DNA from: Methylovirgula sp. HY1
GTDB lineage: Bacteria > Pseudomonadota > Alphaproteobacteria > Rhizobiales > Beijerinckiaceae
Assembly: GCF_019343105.1 (NCBI RefSeq)
Contig: NZ_CP073764.1
Span: 620,001-684,000, forward strand
DNA: 64,000 bases
Direction: 5' to 3'
Shown: positions 37,530 to 46,761 of the stretch, in pieces
Numbering within the stretch: the first letter of the stretch is position 1
Layout of the letters: each line of letters starts with the position of its first letter
Made by a program: the position numbers and the translations under genes
Notes under the pieces: model-generated
What the model saw: the letters and a program-made list of their open reading frames with translations, nothing else
Database searches by the model: none
What the model was told of the DNA's origin: nothing

Positions 37530-37735
37530 CTGACCGATTTGGTCGTCGTAATCGCCCTCGCATGTTGACCAACTTGGTCGCCGGAGCGCTCGGCGGCATT
37601 TTCATCCCGCTTATCCTCGACCGCTTCGATACCGATCCTGCCGTTTCCTCCGAGGCTTTCGTCACCACGGTGACGGATGTCGTCGGCTTCGGTTCCTTCC
37701 CGGGGATTGCGACGCTCTGGTTTGGTCTCTCGTAA
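37530..37735 (+). pseudogene. Remnant of a magnesium transporter (mgtE) C-terminus
   Basis: The conceptual product reads LVVVIALA and then, after a frame change near 37562, TNLVAGALGGIFIPLIL, a short charged loop, VTTVTDVVGFGSFPG and IATLWFGLS. This is the pattern of the last two membrane helices of MgtE, including the conserved FVTTVTDVVGF segment. Everything upstream (CBS and N domains) is missing, so this is a decayed 3' end. The identification rests on the characteristic helix sequence as I remember it. Confidence 0.65.
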
Positions 37736-37815
37736 ACTTACACGGCCTGGATCTTGCTTCTTAAGCGCAAACTTGCCTGACTTTGCCCAACACGTGCTGC
37801 GCCGAGGACGAGACA

Positions 37816-38547
37816 ATGAATGAAGTGATCCGCCGCAAAGAGCCGATGAACAAGTCGATCGTCGACGTCGATGCCGCGCTGTTTTCGTCGAGCCTGATGG
37901 GCTGGCTCGAAATCACCCATTACGTGATGGGTCAACGGGCCGGCACGATCAAGGCGACCGAGGACGGCAGCGTGCCGCCGCTCGCCAAACGAGATTATGT
38001 GCTGACTGGGGTTCAGACGATCGCCAATGATTCCGTCTTTTCCTTTGCCATTGCCGCATCGTTGAAGGGCGACAAGGCTGCGGTCGACTATGTCGAGAAT
38101 TCGCTCAAGGAACAGATGGGCGAGAATTATCCCGGCTATTTTGCGCTCTTCCATTTCCATCAGGAGTGCGACACGCCGGAAACGCTCGACGATCATGTCG
38201 GCAAGATTGGCAAGGCGCTGTTGGCCGGTGAGCTCGACGATCCGAAGGAAAAGTGGAACGCGATCCTGCGATTCTACGAAAAATCGCGCAAATCGAATTT
38301 CATCGTCGAATTGGTGCCGAAGGTCGCGCAATGGAGCCGCGATGAATTCAGCAAGATATTCTCGCAACGGAAAGAAAGCCTGCACGAGCCGGAAACCAAT
38401 CTGCCGCAGGCCCTCGAGGCGATGAAAGAAACCCGCAATGACGAGGCTTACATCGCCAGCTTCCTCATCGCCTCGGCGCCGGTCGTCGATATGGAACTCG
38501 ATGAAGACTATATGGGTCTGTTGAAGTCGACCTCTCGGCGCATTTGA
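37816..38547 (+). CDS. Hypothetical helical protein
   Basis: A 243-residue protein with no family I recognise. It is predicted soluble and largely helical, with a segment MGWLEITHYVMGQRAG near residue 30, FSFAIAASLKGDKAAVDYV, YPGYFALFHFHQECDTPETLDDH and a Lys/Glu-rich C-terminal half. Its start at ATG 37816 has GAGGACGAG about 5 bases upstream. No signal peptide or catalytic motif is visible. It sits alone between an mgtE remnant and the ABC transporter, which is convergent. Codon use matches the genome, so it is probably a real, native gene. Confidence 0.65.
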   Translation: MNEVIRRKEPMNKSIVDVDAALFSSSLMGWLEITHYVMGQRAGTIKATEDGSVPPLAKRDYVLTGVQTIANDSVFSFAIAASLKGDKAAVDYVENSLKEQMGENYPGYFALFHFHQECDTPETLDDHVGKIGKALLAGELDDPKEKWNAILRFYEKSRKSNFIVELVPKVAQWSRDEFSKIFSQRKESLHEPETNLPQALEAMKETRNDEAYIASFLIASAPVVDMELDEDYMGLLKSTSRRI

Positions 38548-38587
38548 TTTTATCTTCGCGGCGAACGCGAGCAATTCCGCGGCGAAG

Positions 38588-38638
38588 CAATTCAGTCTGA
38601 GAAATGCCTGAATTGTTGCGCCGGCTCGCTTATCGAGC
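38588..38638. repeat. Hairpins between convergent genes
   Basis: CAATTCAG (38588-38595) pairs with CTGAATTG (38608-38615), and a second small hairpin GCTCG-cttat-CGAGC follows to 38638. They lie where two convergent transcripts end and may act as a two-way terminator, although no T-run follows. Confidence 0.4.
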
Positions 38639-38692
38639 AGGATCGGTTGACGGCGCGCGAAAGCAATGCGCAGCGGGCTTTATTGCGGCCTT

Positions 38693-40006
38693 TTATTGCG
38701 GATTTTCGAGGCTCAAAGTCTCCGAAGCTTCATTATAGGCGAAGATCTCGCCATAGCGGCCCCAGTTGATGACGCTTTTGAGCGTTTGCTCCGCATAGTC
38801 CTCCGACATGTAATCTTCCAGCTCTTCAAGGAAGCGCGTGGCGCGCGCCCAATGCGCCGGGCGTTCGTCGAGCACCATTTTAATCCGCGCCGCGAGCGGC
38901 ACATAGGCGAGGAGATGATCGCCGAAGAGCTTCTTGCGCGTGTCGACTTCGGCTTCGGCGAAGCGCAGGCCGGCCTGCGTCAGTTTGATGTCGCCTTCTT
39001 CGATCTCGGCGAAACGCATGAGCTGCAAAGTTTCCGCGACGGGAAAGAGATCGTCGACGGCCATTTGCAGATCCTCGGCCAGCGCCGGCAGATCGGCGTG
39101 GCCGTTATAGGGCAATCCGGCGACCGTTTCCAAAAGGCCGGCGAGGAGATTGGTCGAGACATGGGGGAGGGCCATGGCAAGGCCAAGTCCGGGAAAGGCA
39201 CCGTCGCGGCCGGGCGTCGCGGCGCTCGTTCGGCGCGTCATCAAAGCATAGATCTTATCGACCAGTTGCCGGAATTCGGGATCGAGGCGATTGCGCGGAT
39301 GCTGCAAAGTGACCTGGATTTCAGCAGCGATCCGCCCGGGGTTGGACGAGAGCACGATGATGCGGTTGCACATCAGCACCGCCTCTTCGATATTATGCGT
39401 GACCATCAAGATCGATTTGATCGGCATGCGTCCTTCGACCCAAAGATCGAGCAGATCGGTGCGCAAGGTCTCCGCCGTCAATACGTCGAGCGCGGAAAAC
39501 GGCTCGTCCATCAAGAGAAGATTGGGCGTGACGACGAGCGCGCGGGCAAAGCCGACGCGTTGGCGCATGCCGCCCGACAACTCCTTCGGAAAGGCTGACT
39601 CGAAGCCGTCGAGGCCGATAAGGTCGATCGCCTTCAGTGCCCGCGCACGGGCTTCGTGCTCCGGAACTTTCTTGGCTCTGAGGCCAAGCTCCACATTGGC
39701 GAGCACCGTGAGCCAGGGAAACAGCGCCGCGCTTTGAAAGACCATGGCGATTCCCGCATCGGGGCCGTTGATGGGAGCGCCATGAAAGGAAACTTCGCCT
39801 TCGGTCGGCTGCGAAAGACCCGAAATAATGCGCAGAAGCGAGGATTTACCGCAGCCTGAGCGACCGAGCAGGGCGACGATTTCGCCCTCGTTCAAAGTCA
39901 CTGAGACATGATCGAGCACCAAAGCGCCTTCGTCACCCGAGCCGGTGCGAAAGCGCTGACAGACATCCTTGACCTCAAGCAAGGGCTTGGTTCGAACATC
40001 GAGCAT
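38693..40006 (-). CDS. ABC transporter ATP-binding protein, nitrate/sulfonate/taurine type
   Basis: A 437-residue ATPase. The N-terminal 250 residues are a complete ABC domain: Walker A LLGRSGCGKSSLLR, Q-loop FQSAALFPW, signature LSGGMRQRV, Walker B LLLMDEPFSALD and the H-loop VTHNIEEA. Residues about 280-437 form the AAA-associated C-terminal domain seen in some nitrate/sulfonate/taurine ATPases. ATG 40006 is preferred, with GAGG 6 bases upstream; ATG 40018 overlaps the permease stop by 4 bases. It is the second gene of a two-gene operon with the fused permease. No binding protein is adjacent, so the substrate is unknown. Confidence 0.93.
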   Translation of the reverse strand: MLDVRTKPLLEVKDVCQRFRTGSGDEGALVLDHVSVTLNEGEIVALLGRSGCGKSSLLRIISGLSQPTEGEVSFHGAPINGPDAGIAMVFQSAALFPWLTVLANVELGLRAKKVPEHEARARALKAIDLIGLDGFESAFPKELSGGMRQRVGFARALVVTPNLLLMDEPFSALDVLTAETLRTDLLDLWVEGRMPIKSILMVTHNIEEAVLMCNRIIVLSSNPGRIAAEIQVTLQHPRNRLDPEFRQLVDKIYALMTRRTSAATPGRDGAFPGLGLAMALPHVSTNLLAGLLETVAGLPYNGHADLPALAEDLQMAVDDLFPVAETLQLMRFAEIEEGDIKLTQAGLRFAEAEVDTRKKLFGDHLLAYVPLAARIKMVLDERPAHWARATRFLEELEDYMSEDYAEQTLKSVINWGRYGEIFAYNEASETLSLENPQ

Positions 40007-40014
40007 GGATGACC

Positions 40015-41754
40015 TCATTCGAGTCGAAAGCGCCGTTCGGCGAGGCGGGCCAACGGCCGCCATAACGAACGGTTGAAGACAATAACGAATAGCGACATCA
40101 CGGCAACGCCGAGCACGATCCGCGGATAATCACCCGCCGCCGTCGCTTCGGCGATATAGGCGCCGATGCCATGCGCCGACACCGTGTCATTGCCCCATTT
40201 GACATATTCGGCGACGATCGCGGCGTTCCATGAGCCGCCCGAGGCCGTCAAAGCCCCAGTGACATAGGCCGGAAAAATCCCCGGCAGCATTACCTTCGTC
40301 CACCAGTCGAAGCCACCGACGCGGAAGCTCGCGGCGGCTTCCTTAAGATCGTTGGGAAACGCACTCGCACCTCCGATCACATTGAATAAAATATACCATT
40401 GTGTTCCGAAGACGATCAGAAAGCTCAGCCAGATGTCGGGATCGAGCGAGAAATGCACGATCAGCACGACCGCGATGGGAAAGACCACATTCGCCGGAAA
40501 GGCCGCGAGAAATTGGGCGAGCGGCTGGACTTTTTCGGCAAGCCGCGGATTGAGACCGATCTTGATGCCGATCGGCACCCAGATGACGGAGGCCAGCGCC
40601 ATCAGGACGATGACGCGCAGCATGGTGAAGAAGGTGAATTCGATAGCTTGGCCCAAATCGCCCCAGCCGAGCCGCGCGCTGAGAAAGCGGTAAATCAGTC
40701 CAAGCCCCCAAAGCCCGGTGCCGCCCGCACCAATGACCCAGAGCATGTCGATCAGCCGTTCCTTCAAAAGGCTGGGCCTGGCCTCGGACAAAATCGCATT
40801 CACCGGCCATTCGAGCCGCCAAAGCGCAGCCTTTTCGAAAAACCGAGCCGGAACGCCAGAAAGTGCCCGCAGCCATCTCGTCCGGCGAAACAGTTGGAGA
40901 ACCCATGAATGTCCGGGCTCTTCGCCGGCCGACAGTTCGACGCGAAAGCGGCTGCCGAAAGTGACGAGAGGACGGAACAGCAATTGATCGTAAGCGACAA
41001 TGACCACGAACATGGCGACGATGGCCGCGAACACGGCGTCGATGCGTTTCTGGTCGATCGCGACGGCGAGATATGAGCCGATGCCGGGCAATTTGATCGT
41101 CGTATTGCCGACTGAAATCGCTTCCGACGCGACGACGAAAAACCAGCCGCCGGACATCGACATCATCATGTTCCAGATCAGGCCCGGCATGGCATAGGGC
41201 GTCTCCAGCTGCCAGAATTTTTGCCAAGCAGAGAGCTGAAAATTGTCGGCGACCTCATTGAGGTCGCGCGGCACGGTCCGCAGTGACTGGTAGAAGGAAA
41301 AGGCCATGTTCCAGGCCTGGCTCGTGAAGATCGCGAAGATCGCCGCGCATTCGGCGCCGAGCGTCGAACCGGGAAAGAGGCCGAGAAAAAAGGTTACGGT
41401 AAAAGAGAGGAAGCCAAGGATAGGCACCGACTGGAGAACGTCGAGGGCGGGAATCAGGACGCGCTCTGCGCGATGGCTCTTGGCGGCCCAGGTCGCATAG
41501 GTGAAAGTGAAGAGCAAGGACGCGGCCATTGCCGCCAACATTCGCAAAGTCGTGCGCAAGGCATAGGATGGCAGCAGCGCATAATTCAGCGAGATCACGG
41601 TCGATTGCGGCGCCGTGATCGGCAAGGTCATCGCATGCGAAGCCCTGACCAGGGCGATGAGGCCGGAAAAAATCAGCGCCATCGCGACAAGATCATAATA
41701 ATTCGGCAGACTCTTGCGGCCGAGCGCTGCGAGGGCAAAGACTCTTGATTGCAT
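40015..41754 (-). CDS. ABC transporter permease, two fused permease domains
   Basis: A 579-residue inner-membrane protein with two BPD_transp_1 domains in tandem, so one polypeptide supplies both channel halves. The first coupling segment, about GLIWNMMMSMSGGWFFVVASE, is echoed in the second half by PAYVTGALTASGGSWNAAIVAEYVKWG. It is related to the SsuC/TauC/NrtB type. About 12 membrane helices are visible. The start at 41754 (MQSRVFALAAL) is preferred over 41799. It lies upstream of its ATPase; no periplasmic substrate-binding protein is found nearby. Confidence 0.9.
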   Translation of the reverse strand: MQSRVFALAALGRKSLPNYYDLVAMALIFSGLIALVRASHAMTLPITAPQSTVISLNYALLPSYALRTTLRMLAAMAASLLFTFTYATWAAKSHRAERVLIPALDVLQSVPILGFLSFTVTFFLGLFPGSTLGAECAAIFAIFTSQAWNMAFSFYQSLRTVPRDLNEVADNFQLSAWQKFWQLETPYAMPGLIWNMMMSMSGGWFFVVASEAISVGNTTIKLPGIGSYLAVAIDQKRIDAVFAAIVAMFVVIVAYDQLLFRPLVTFGSRFRVELSAGEEPGHSWVLQLFRRTRWLRALSGVPARFFEKAALWRLEWPVNAILSEARPSLLKERLIDMLWVIGAGGTGLWGLGLIYRFLSARLGWGDLGQAIEFTFFTMLRVIVLMALASVIWVPIGIKIGLNPRLAEKVQPLAQFLAAFPANVVFPIAVVLIVHFSLDPDIWLSFLIVFGTQWYILFNVIGGASAFPNDLKEAAASFRVGGFDWWTKVMLPGIFPAYVTGALTASGGSWNAAIVAEYVKWGNDTVSAHGIGAYIAEATAAGDYPRIVLGVAVMSLFVIVFNRSLWRPLARLAERRFRLE

Positions 41755-42011
41755 CGGGGGCACTGGGTCGGAAGAGTGTGACGATCCTCTTCTCATCAAT
41801 CAGCATGACATTCAAGTGACACCGCTCGCCGTGAATTGGCATCGTGCGAGGACGCGCGCCGCTTTATTTTGTCTTTATGTCTGTTGCCGCCGCTTTTTCA
41901 TGCCGCCAGGTCGCGGTCGATGCTAAGCGTCGTCATGGCGAGATATGGTTCAGCCTTCGTTCAGCCGCAAAGCGATAACTAATAACGGGCATATCAAAAT
42001 CGGGTGATTGA

Positions 42012-44222
42012 ATGTTCAGTTTTTTGCAAAAGTTCATTGCGCATTTGCTCGTTCTGGTTCTTGCCTTCTTTCATCCTGGATCCGCCCATGTGGGAGCGGC
42101 GCAGGCGATACAAGCGCCTCCGCACGTGCAAGAGCAGCCGATGCGGCTCGCTCTGGTGATCGGCAATGCGAATTATGCCAACATGCCGGTGGCGACCGCC
42201 GCGAATGATGCTGGGCTCGTCGCGCAGACTTTGCAGACGGCCGGGTTCGACGTCACGGCAGGTGCCGATCTCGATCTCGATGCGCTGCGCCGTGCCTTCC
42301 GCGACTTCCTCGATAAGGCGCAGCAGGCGGGGCCTGGGTCCGTGCTCTTCGTCTATCTCGCCGGCCGCGCCCTTCAATATTCCGGCGATAATTTCTTTCT
42401 GCCGATCGATGCAAGGATCGACCGCGATGTCGATGTGCCGCTTTCGGCGCTGCGGCTTTCCGATTACCGGCAGGCGCTTGCGGCATTGCCCGTCATGGCG
42501 CGGATCTTCGTCGTGGACGGTGCGCGTGCTGTCGATCCTATAATACGCGGCAAGCTCGCGAGCGGTCTGGCACTCGTCGAGCCCGCACCGGGTGCGCTCG
42601 AAGCCTTCAACGCGGCACCTGGAACGATCGCGCCCGATGAGCCTGGCCCCTATGGCGCCTATGCGCGTGCCCTCGTCGAAATGATGCAGCAGGGTCTGCC
42701 GGTCAATGAAGTCTTCGCCCGAGCGCGGCTGCGTGTGAACGAATTGACCCGTGGCGCGGTCGTACCTTGGGACATCTCGCGGATTGATACGCCCTTCTAT
42801 TTCTTCGTGCGTCAGCAGAGTGCCCCGCCCTTGCAGAGCCTCTCGAGCTACGAAAGCCGACCGCTGCGAACATTCGCTCCGGCCGATGCCTATGAAATTG
42901 TCGTCGAACGCGATTCGATCGAAGGCTATGAGGATTATCTCGCCGCTTTTCCGACTGATCCGTTGACGCCGCGCGTGCGTGCCTTGCTTGCGGCACGACG
43001 CGAAGCACTGAGCTGGCGGCGCGCCTATGTTGCGAATACGCCGGATGCCTATTGGAGCTATATGCGGCGCTATCCGCGCGGCCCGCATTATTGGGATGCG
43101 CGCCGGCGTCTGATGATGCTGCGCGCGGCGCTGGAACCGCCGCGGCACTTCGATTCTTATGACTTCGGTGGACTGCCACCGCCGCCAGAAGATGAATATG
43201 GGGTGGTCGATCGGCCTGTCATGCGTTTCGACGATGCTGGCTTTGCGCCGCTGCCCTTCCTTCCTGCCTTCCTCTTGCCGGTGCAGCCGGAGGAATTCCG
43301 GCGCATGCCGCCGCCGCCGCGCGCAGAACGCGGCCGAGTGCCGATTCCGGCGCCGCTCTCGGCGCCGCACGCGATGCCTGCCAAACCCATGGGCGCGATT
43401 GCGCAGCCGAATTTCGGCCACCAAGGCATTGGGGGGCCGGCGCAAGGCGCGGCGCCGGGCGGACCAAGGCGCGGCCACCACGATTCCAATTCCGTGGTTC
43501 CGGTCGCACCGATGGCTCCAAACCCCGCGCATCCAAATGGCCGTCAAGGACCCGCAGGGGCGGCGCCTGCGGCAACCGCACCGATGATCGAACATGGCGC
43601 CGCAAGGACAGGCCGCGGCAATCCCCCTTCGGCCGGCGTAGGGCCGGCGGCGAAGACTCCTGATGTAAAGACGCCTGCCGTCAAGACTCCTGAGGTGAAG
43701 CATCCCGGGTTGGCCAAGCCGACCCCGCCACAGGCGGCAGAACCGGGTCACCCGGCCGCGATACAACCCACTAAGCCCGTGGTCGGCAAGCCCTTACCGG
43801 TCCAGTCCGAACCGGTTAAGCCTTTAACCGCTAGGCCCTCCAGCCCAGTGCCGCATGAGGCGGGCGCTCCCAAGCCCGTTTTGCCCAGAGCTGCGCCATC
43901 TAAGCCAATTCCGCAGAGACCCGTTATTCCTCTCGCACCGCCGAAGCCGGCCGCAACTAAAGCGCCGCCGCCTAAAATGGTGCCGGCGGCGAGGATCGCG
44001 CCACCCAAACCGATTCCGCCCAGGCCTGCTCCGACAAGGCCTGCTCCGCCCAGGCCCGTTCCGGCAAGGCCCGCTCCACCGAGGATCGTCGCGCCGCCTA
44101 AAGCAACGCCTATCAAACCACCTCCACCGAAACCGGTACCGGCTAAGCCTGGCATTGTCGGTAAGCCCGCCGCGGGCAAGCCCGTCGGAAAAGCCGAGAA
44201 GAAGCTGCCAGAGGCTAAGTGA
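42012..44222 (+). CDS. Caspase-fold (peptidase C14-like) protein lacking catalytic residues
   Basis: A 736-residue exported protein. It has an N-terminal signal sequence (about 1-31), then a caspase-like p20 domain at about 44-275: RLALVIGNANYANMPV, the usual opening, and then NDAGLVAQTLQTAGFDV. The position of the catalytic His reads VYLAGRAL (Arg 119 in place of the His of xxGHG), and that of the catalytic Cys reads VVDGAR (Ala 171 in place of the Cys of DACR). Both catalytic residues are therefore absent, and it is probably a pseudo-orthocaspase. A middle part contains a repeat-like DxYEIVVERDSIEGYEDYLAAFP segment, and residues about 430-736 are Pro/Ala/Lys-rich and low in complexity. Confidence 0.85.
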   Translation: MFSFLQKFIAHLLVLVLAFFHPGSAHVGAAQAIQAPPHVQEQPMRLALVIGNANYANMPVATAANDAGLVAQTLQTAGFDVTAGADLDLDALRRAFRDFLDKAQQAGPGSVLFVYLAGRALQYSGDNFFLPIDARIDRDVDVPLSALRLSDYRQALAALPVMARIFVVDGARAVDPIIRGKLASGLALVEPAPGALEAFNAAPGTIAPDEPGPYGAYARALVEMMQQGLPVNEVFARARLRVNELTRGAVVPWDISRIDTPFYFFVRQQSAPPLQSLSSYESRPLRTFAPADAYEIVVERDSIEGYEDYLAAFPTDPLTPRVRALLAARREALSWRRAYVANTPDAYWSYMRRYPRGPHYWDARRRLMMLRAALEPPRHFDSYDFGGLPPPPEDEYGVVDRPVMRFDDAGFAPLPFLPAFLLPVQPEEFRRMPPPPRAERGRVPIPAPLSAPHAMPAKPMGAIAQPNFGHQGIGGPAQGAAPGGPRRGHHDSNSVVPVAPMAPNPAHPNGRQGPAGAAPAATAPMIEHGAARTGRGNPPSAGVGPAAKTPDVKTPAVKTPEVKHPGLAKPTPPQAAEPGHPAAIQPTKPVVGKPLPVQSEPVKPLTARPSSPVPHEAGAPKPVLPRAAPSKPIPQRPVIPLAPPKPAATKAPPPKMVPAARIAPPKPIPPRPAPTRPAPPRPVPARPAPPRIVAPPKATPIKPPPPKPVPAKPGIVGKPAAGKPVGKAEKKLPEAK

Positions 44223-44494
44223 CGGCGCCATCGGCGCGGCGTTAGTGAAACGCGCGGTGACATTGGATCGAAGCCCAAGGTCACCGCGCAGGCCCCCTCC
44301 CACGGGATTGTCGCGGACCGGTTGGGATGGACATGCACTCTGTTTCGGTGCTTATGGCGAAGCGATTTATATTAGGAGAATTTCGCTATTTATCGCTGAA
44401 TAGTACAATTTTGATTGAGCTTGGCGAAAGCACCAAGCCCGGCAAAGTTTAAGGCATATGGAATAGCTCTGGACCGGCGATATTTATTTACATA

Positions 44495-45754
44495 TTGTGT
44501 GAAAAGGCCAGCGGAGGCGTCGCCTTGGCGGCGGCAAAGAGCGGCGCGCGTGGGAGTGGAATGATGCAGCGCGCTGGAGCTGGTCCCAGGAGTGGAATGC
44601 CAAGCTCGGGCCGTGCATTCAAGATCGGTGAGATTACCCAGGACGGAGCGCGTTGCGCCGCGCCCAATTCCTTGGCGTCGCTGCCACCCAAGCTTTTGCC
44701 ACCCCAGCCAATTGCTGATTCCGGACAATGGTCGCGGCCGGCACCGGGTCCGACTTATGCGGCCCTGGATCTCGGGACCAACAATTGTCGTCTGCTGATT
44801 GCGCGCCCGGCGCATCGCGACGTGGCGTCGTGTGGATTCAGGATCGTTGATTCTTTCTCGCGCATCGTGCGTCTCGGCGAGGGCCTGACACAAACAGGTC
44901 GCCTAGGTGAAGCGGCGATCGAGCGCACGCTCGACGCGCTTGCTGTGTGCCACGACAAAATGCGCGGCCGCCATGTCACGCGCGCCCGGCTGATTGCAAC
45001 CGAAGCCTGTCGGGCCGCGACGAATGCCGGCGAATTCGTGGACATGGTTCACAGTACGTTCGGCCTCGATCTCGAAATCGTCGACCGTGAAACCGAGGCG
45101 CATCTCGCGGCGACTGGCTGCGCATCCTTGGCCGATGCCGCGGCCAAAAGTGTCCTGCTCTTCGATATTGGCGGAGGCTCCTCGGAGGTCATCTGGCTGG
45201 AGCAGGGCAGCCACAACGATGGCGAAGGTGCGGAGGGTCTGCGTGAGCGCATCCGTTTCTGGGTTTCGCTCAAGCTCGGTGTCGTATCTCTGGCGGAAAA
45301 ATTCGGTGGCATCGACGTTTCCGAGGCGGTCTTCGAAGCCATGGTCGCCTGCGTGACCGAGGAACTCCGCGATTTCATCGCCCGCGTGTCCGGGCATCCC
45401 CGTTGCGAGCGGTTTCATTTGCTCGGAACGTCCGGGACGGTCACGACCGTTGCCGGCGTTTTCCTCAATCTTTCCCGCTATGATCGCCGCCGCGTCGATG
45501 GCCTATGGATGTCGGACGCCGAGGTGAGCGGAACGGTCGAACGTCTGCGCAAGATGAGCTATCGGGAGCGGATGAGCAATGGATGCATCGGACCGGAGCG
45601 CGCCGATCTGGTGCTTGCCGGCTGCGCCATTCTCGAAGCGCTGCGTCGGGCCTTTCCAGCGGAGCGCTTGCGCATCGCCGATCGCGGTTTGCGCGAAGGC
45701 ATTTTGCTGCAATTGATGAATGCCGACCGTGGCAAGGGCCGAGTCGATCTTTGA
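44495..45754 (+). CDS. Ppx/GppA family phosphatase
   Basis: An exopolyphosphatase/guanosine pentaphosphatase-fold protein of 419 residues with the acetate-kinase/Hsp70 nucleotide motif YAALDLGTNNCRLLIARP near residue 88, RLGEGLTQTGRLGE, the second phosphate motif LLFDIGGGSSEVIWL, and GTSGTVTTVAGV. It may hydrolyse polyphosphate or pppGpp. The N-terminal 85 residues are Ala/Gly/Ser-rich and could be partly untranslated: ATG 44561 or 44564, with GGGAGTGGA just upstream, is a good alternative to the GTG at 44495. It is followed by rlmE, a common partner in alphaproteobacteria. Confidence 0.9.
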   Translation: MCEKASGGVALAAAKSGARGSGMMQRAGAGPRSGMPSSGRAFKIGEITQDGARCAAPNSLASLPPKLLPPQPIADSGQWSRPAPGPTYAALDLGTNNCRLLIARPAHRDVASCGFRIVDSFSRIVRLGEGLTQTGRLGEAAIERTLDALAVCHDKMRGRHVTRARLIATEACRAATNAGEFVDMVHSTFGLDLEIVDRETEAHLAATGCASLADAAAKSVLLFDIGGGSSEVIWLEQGSHNDGEGAEGLRERIRFWVSLKLGVVSLAEKFGGIDVSEAVFEAMVACVTEELRDFIARVSGHPRCERFHLLGTSGTVTTVAGVFLNLSRYDRRRVDGLWMSDAEVSGTVERLRKMSYRERMSNGCIGPERADLVLAGCAILEALRRAFPAERLRIADRGLREGILLQLMNADRGKGRVDL

Positions 45755-45830
45755 AGCATAATCCTGATAAGGATATGCGCCCCCGAGCCCAGAGACCCCT
45801 GGCTCGTTCAATTTGAGAAATTTAAGTGCA

Positions 45831-46565
45831 ATGACACAAGGCGCTTCCGGTCGCGACGGCGGCAATTCGTTGAAAGCGCGGGTCAAAACGGCGAAGAGCC
45901 GGACGCTCGCCTCGACGCTCTGGCTGCAACGCCAGCTCAACGATCCTTATGTCGCCCGCGCCAAGCGCGAAGGCTATCGCTCGCGCGCGGCATATAAGCT
46001 GATCGAGATCGACGAACGCGCGCATCTTCTCAAACCCGGCCAGAAAATCGTCGATCTCGGCGCCGCGCCCGGCGGCTGGTCGCAAGTCGCCGCCGCCAAG
46101 ATCGGCGCAGACAAACCCAAAGGCGAAGCTAAAGGCAAAGTCTTCGCCATCGATCTTTTGGAGATGGCGCCAATGCCCGGCGTCGAATTCCGGCAAATGG
46201 ATTTTCTCGATCCGGCCGCGCCGCAGCTCTTGCGCGAATGGCTCGGCGGCCCGGCCGATGTCGTCTTGTCGGACATGGCCGCCAATGCGACCGGCCATAA
46301 GAAGACGGATCAATTGCGCATCATCGGCCTCGTCGAACTCGCCGCCGAATTCGCCTGCGAGATTTTGGGGCCGGGCGGAGCGTTTCTCGCGAAAGTTCTG
46401 CAAGGCGGCACCGACACCGCGCTGCTCGCCCGCCTCAAGCGCGATTTCGCGCAAGTGAAGCATATCAAACCGCCGGCGAGCCGGTCAGGCTCGTCCGAGC
46501 TTTATGTGCTGGCGACGGGGTTTCGGGGGCGGAGGGAAGCGACCGGGGAGGATGGAGCAGGGTAG
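45831..46565 (+). CDS. rlmE: 23S rRNA (uridine 2552-2'-O)-methyltransferase
   Basis: An S-adenosylmethionine methyltransferase (RrmJ/FtsJ fold, 244 residues) that modifies U2552 of 23S rRNA in the A-site loop. Motifs: RSRAAYKLIEID with the first catalytic Lys, VDLGAAPGGWSQVAA (SAM motif I), VVLSDMAANATGHKKTD with the catalytic Asp, and a Lys in GGAFLAKVLQGGTD. The start ATG 45831 is chosen over TTG 45813. It has an Arg/Lys-rich N-terminus expected for RNA binding and sits 76 bases after ppx/gppA. Confidence 0.95.
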   Translation: MTQGASGRDGGNSLKARVKTAKSRTLASTLWLQRQLNDPYVARAKREGYRSRAAYKLIEIDERAHLLKPGQKIVDLGAAPGGWSQVAAAKIGADKPKGEAKGKVFAIDLLEMAPMPGVEFRQMDFLDPAAPQLLREWLGGPADVVLSDMAANATGHKKTDQLRIIGLVELAAEFACEILGPGGAFLAKVLQGGTDTALLARLKRDFAQVKHIKPPASRSGSSELYVLATGFRGRREATGEDGAG

Positions 46566-46761
46566 CGGCCAGCGACGGGAGGTTCGTCGTCATCAAACAC
46601 CCAGAGCGCCAAAAGCAAAACTTCGCCCCAAGCTCGGTACTGGACATCCACGCAACCCTGCTTGTTGGCCGATCTAGTATAAGCGTTGCTGCTGGTAGCC
46701 AACATGTCGACTATGGGAAATTGTCGCGGCTAATCGGCTCAAAAAAATGAGGGGGGACAAA

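Noticed and set aside
41994-43766. 590-codon frame antisense to the caspase-like gene
   Set aside because: Arg-rich, no domain; the sense frame has a signal peptide and a recognisable fold.
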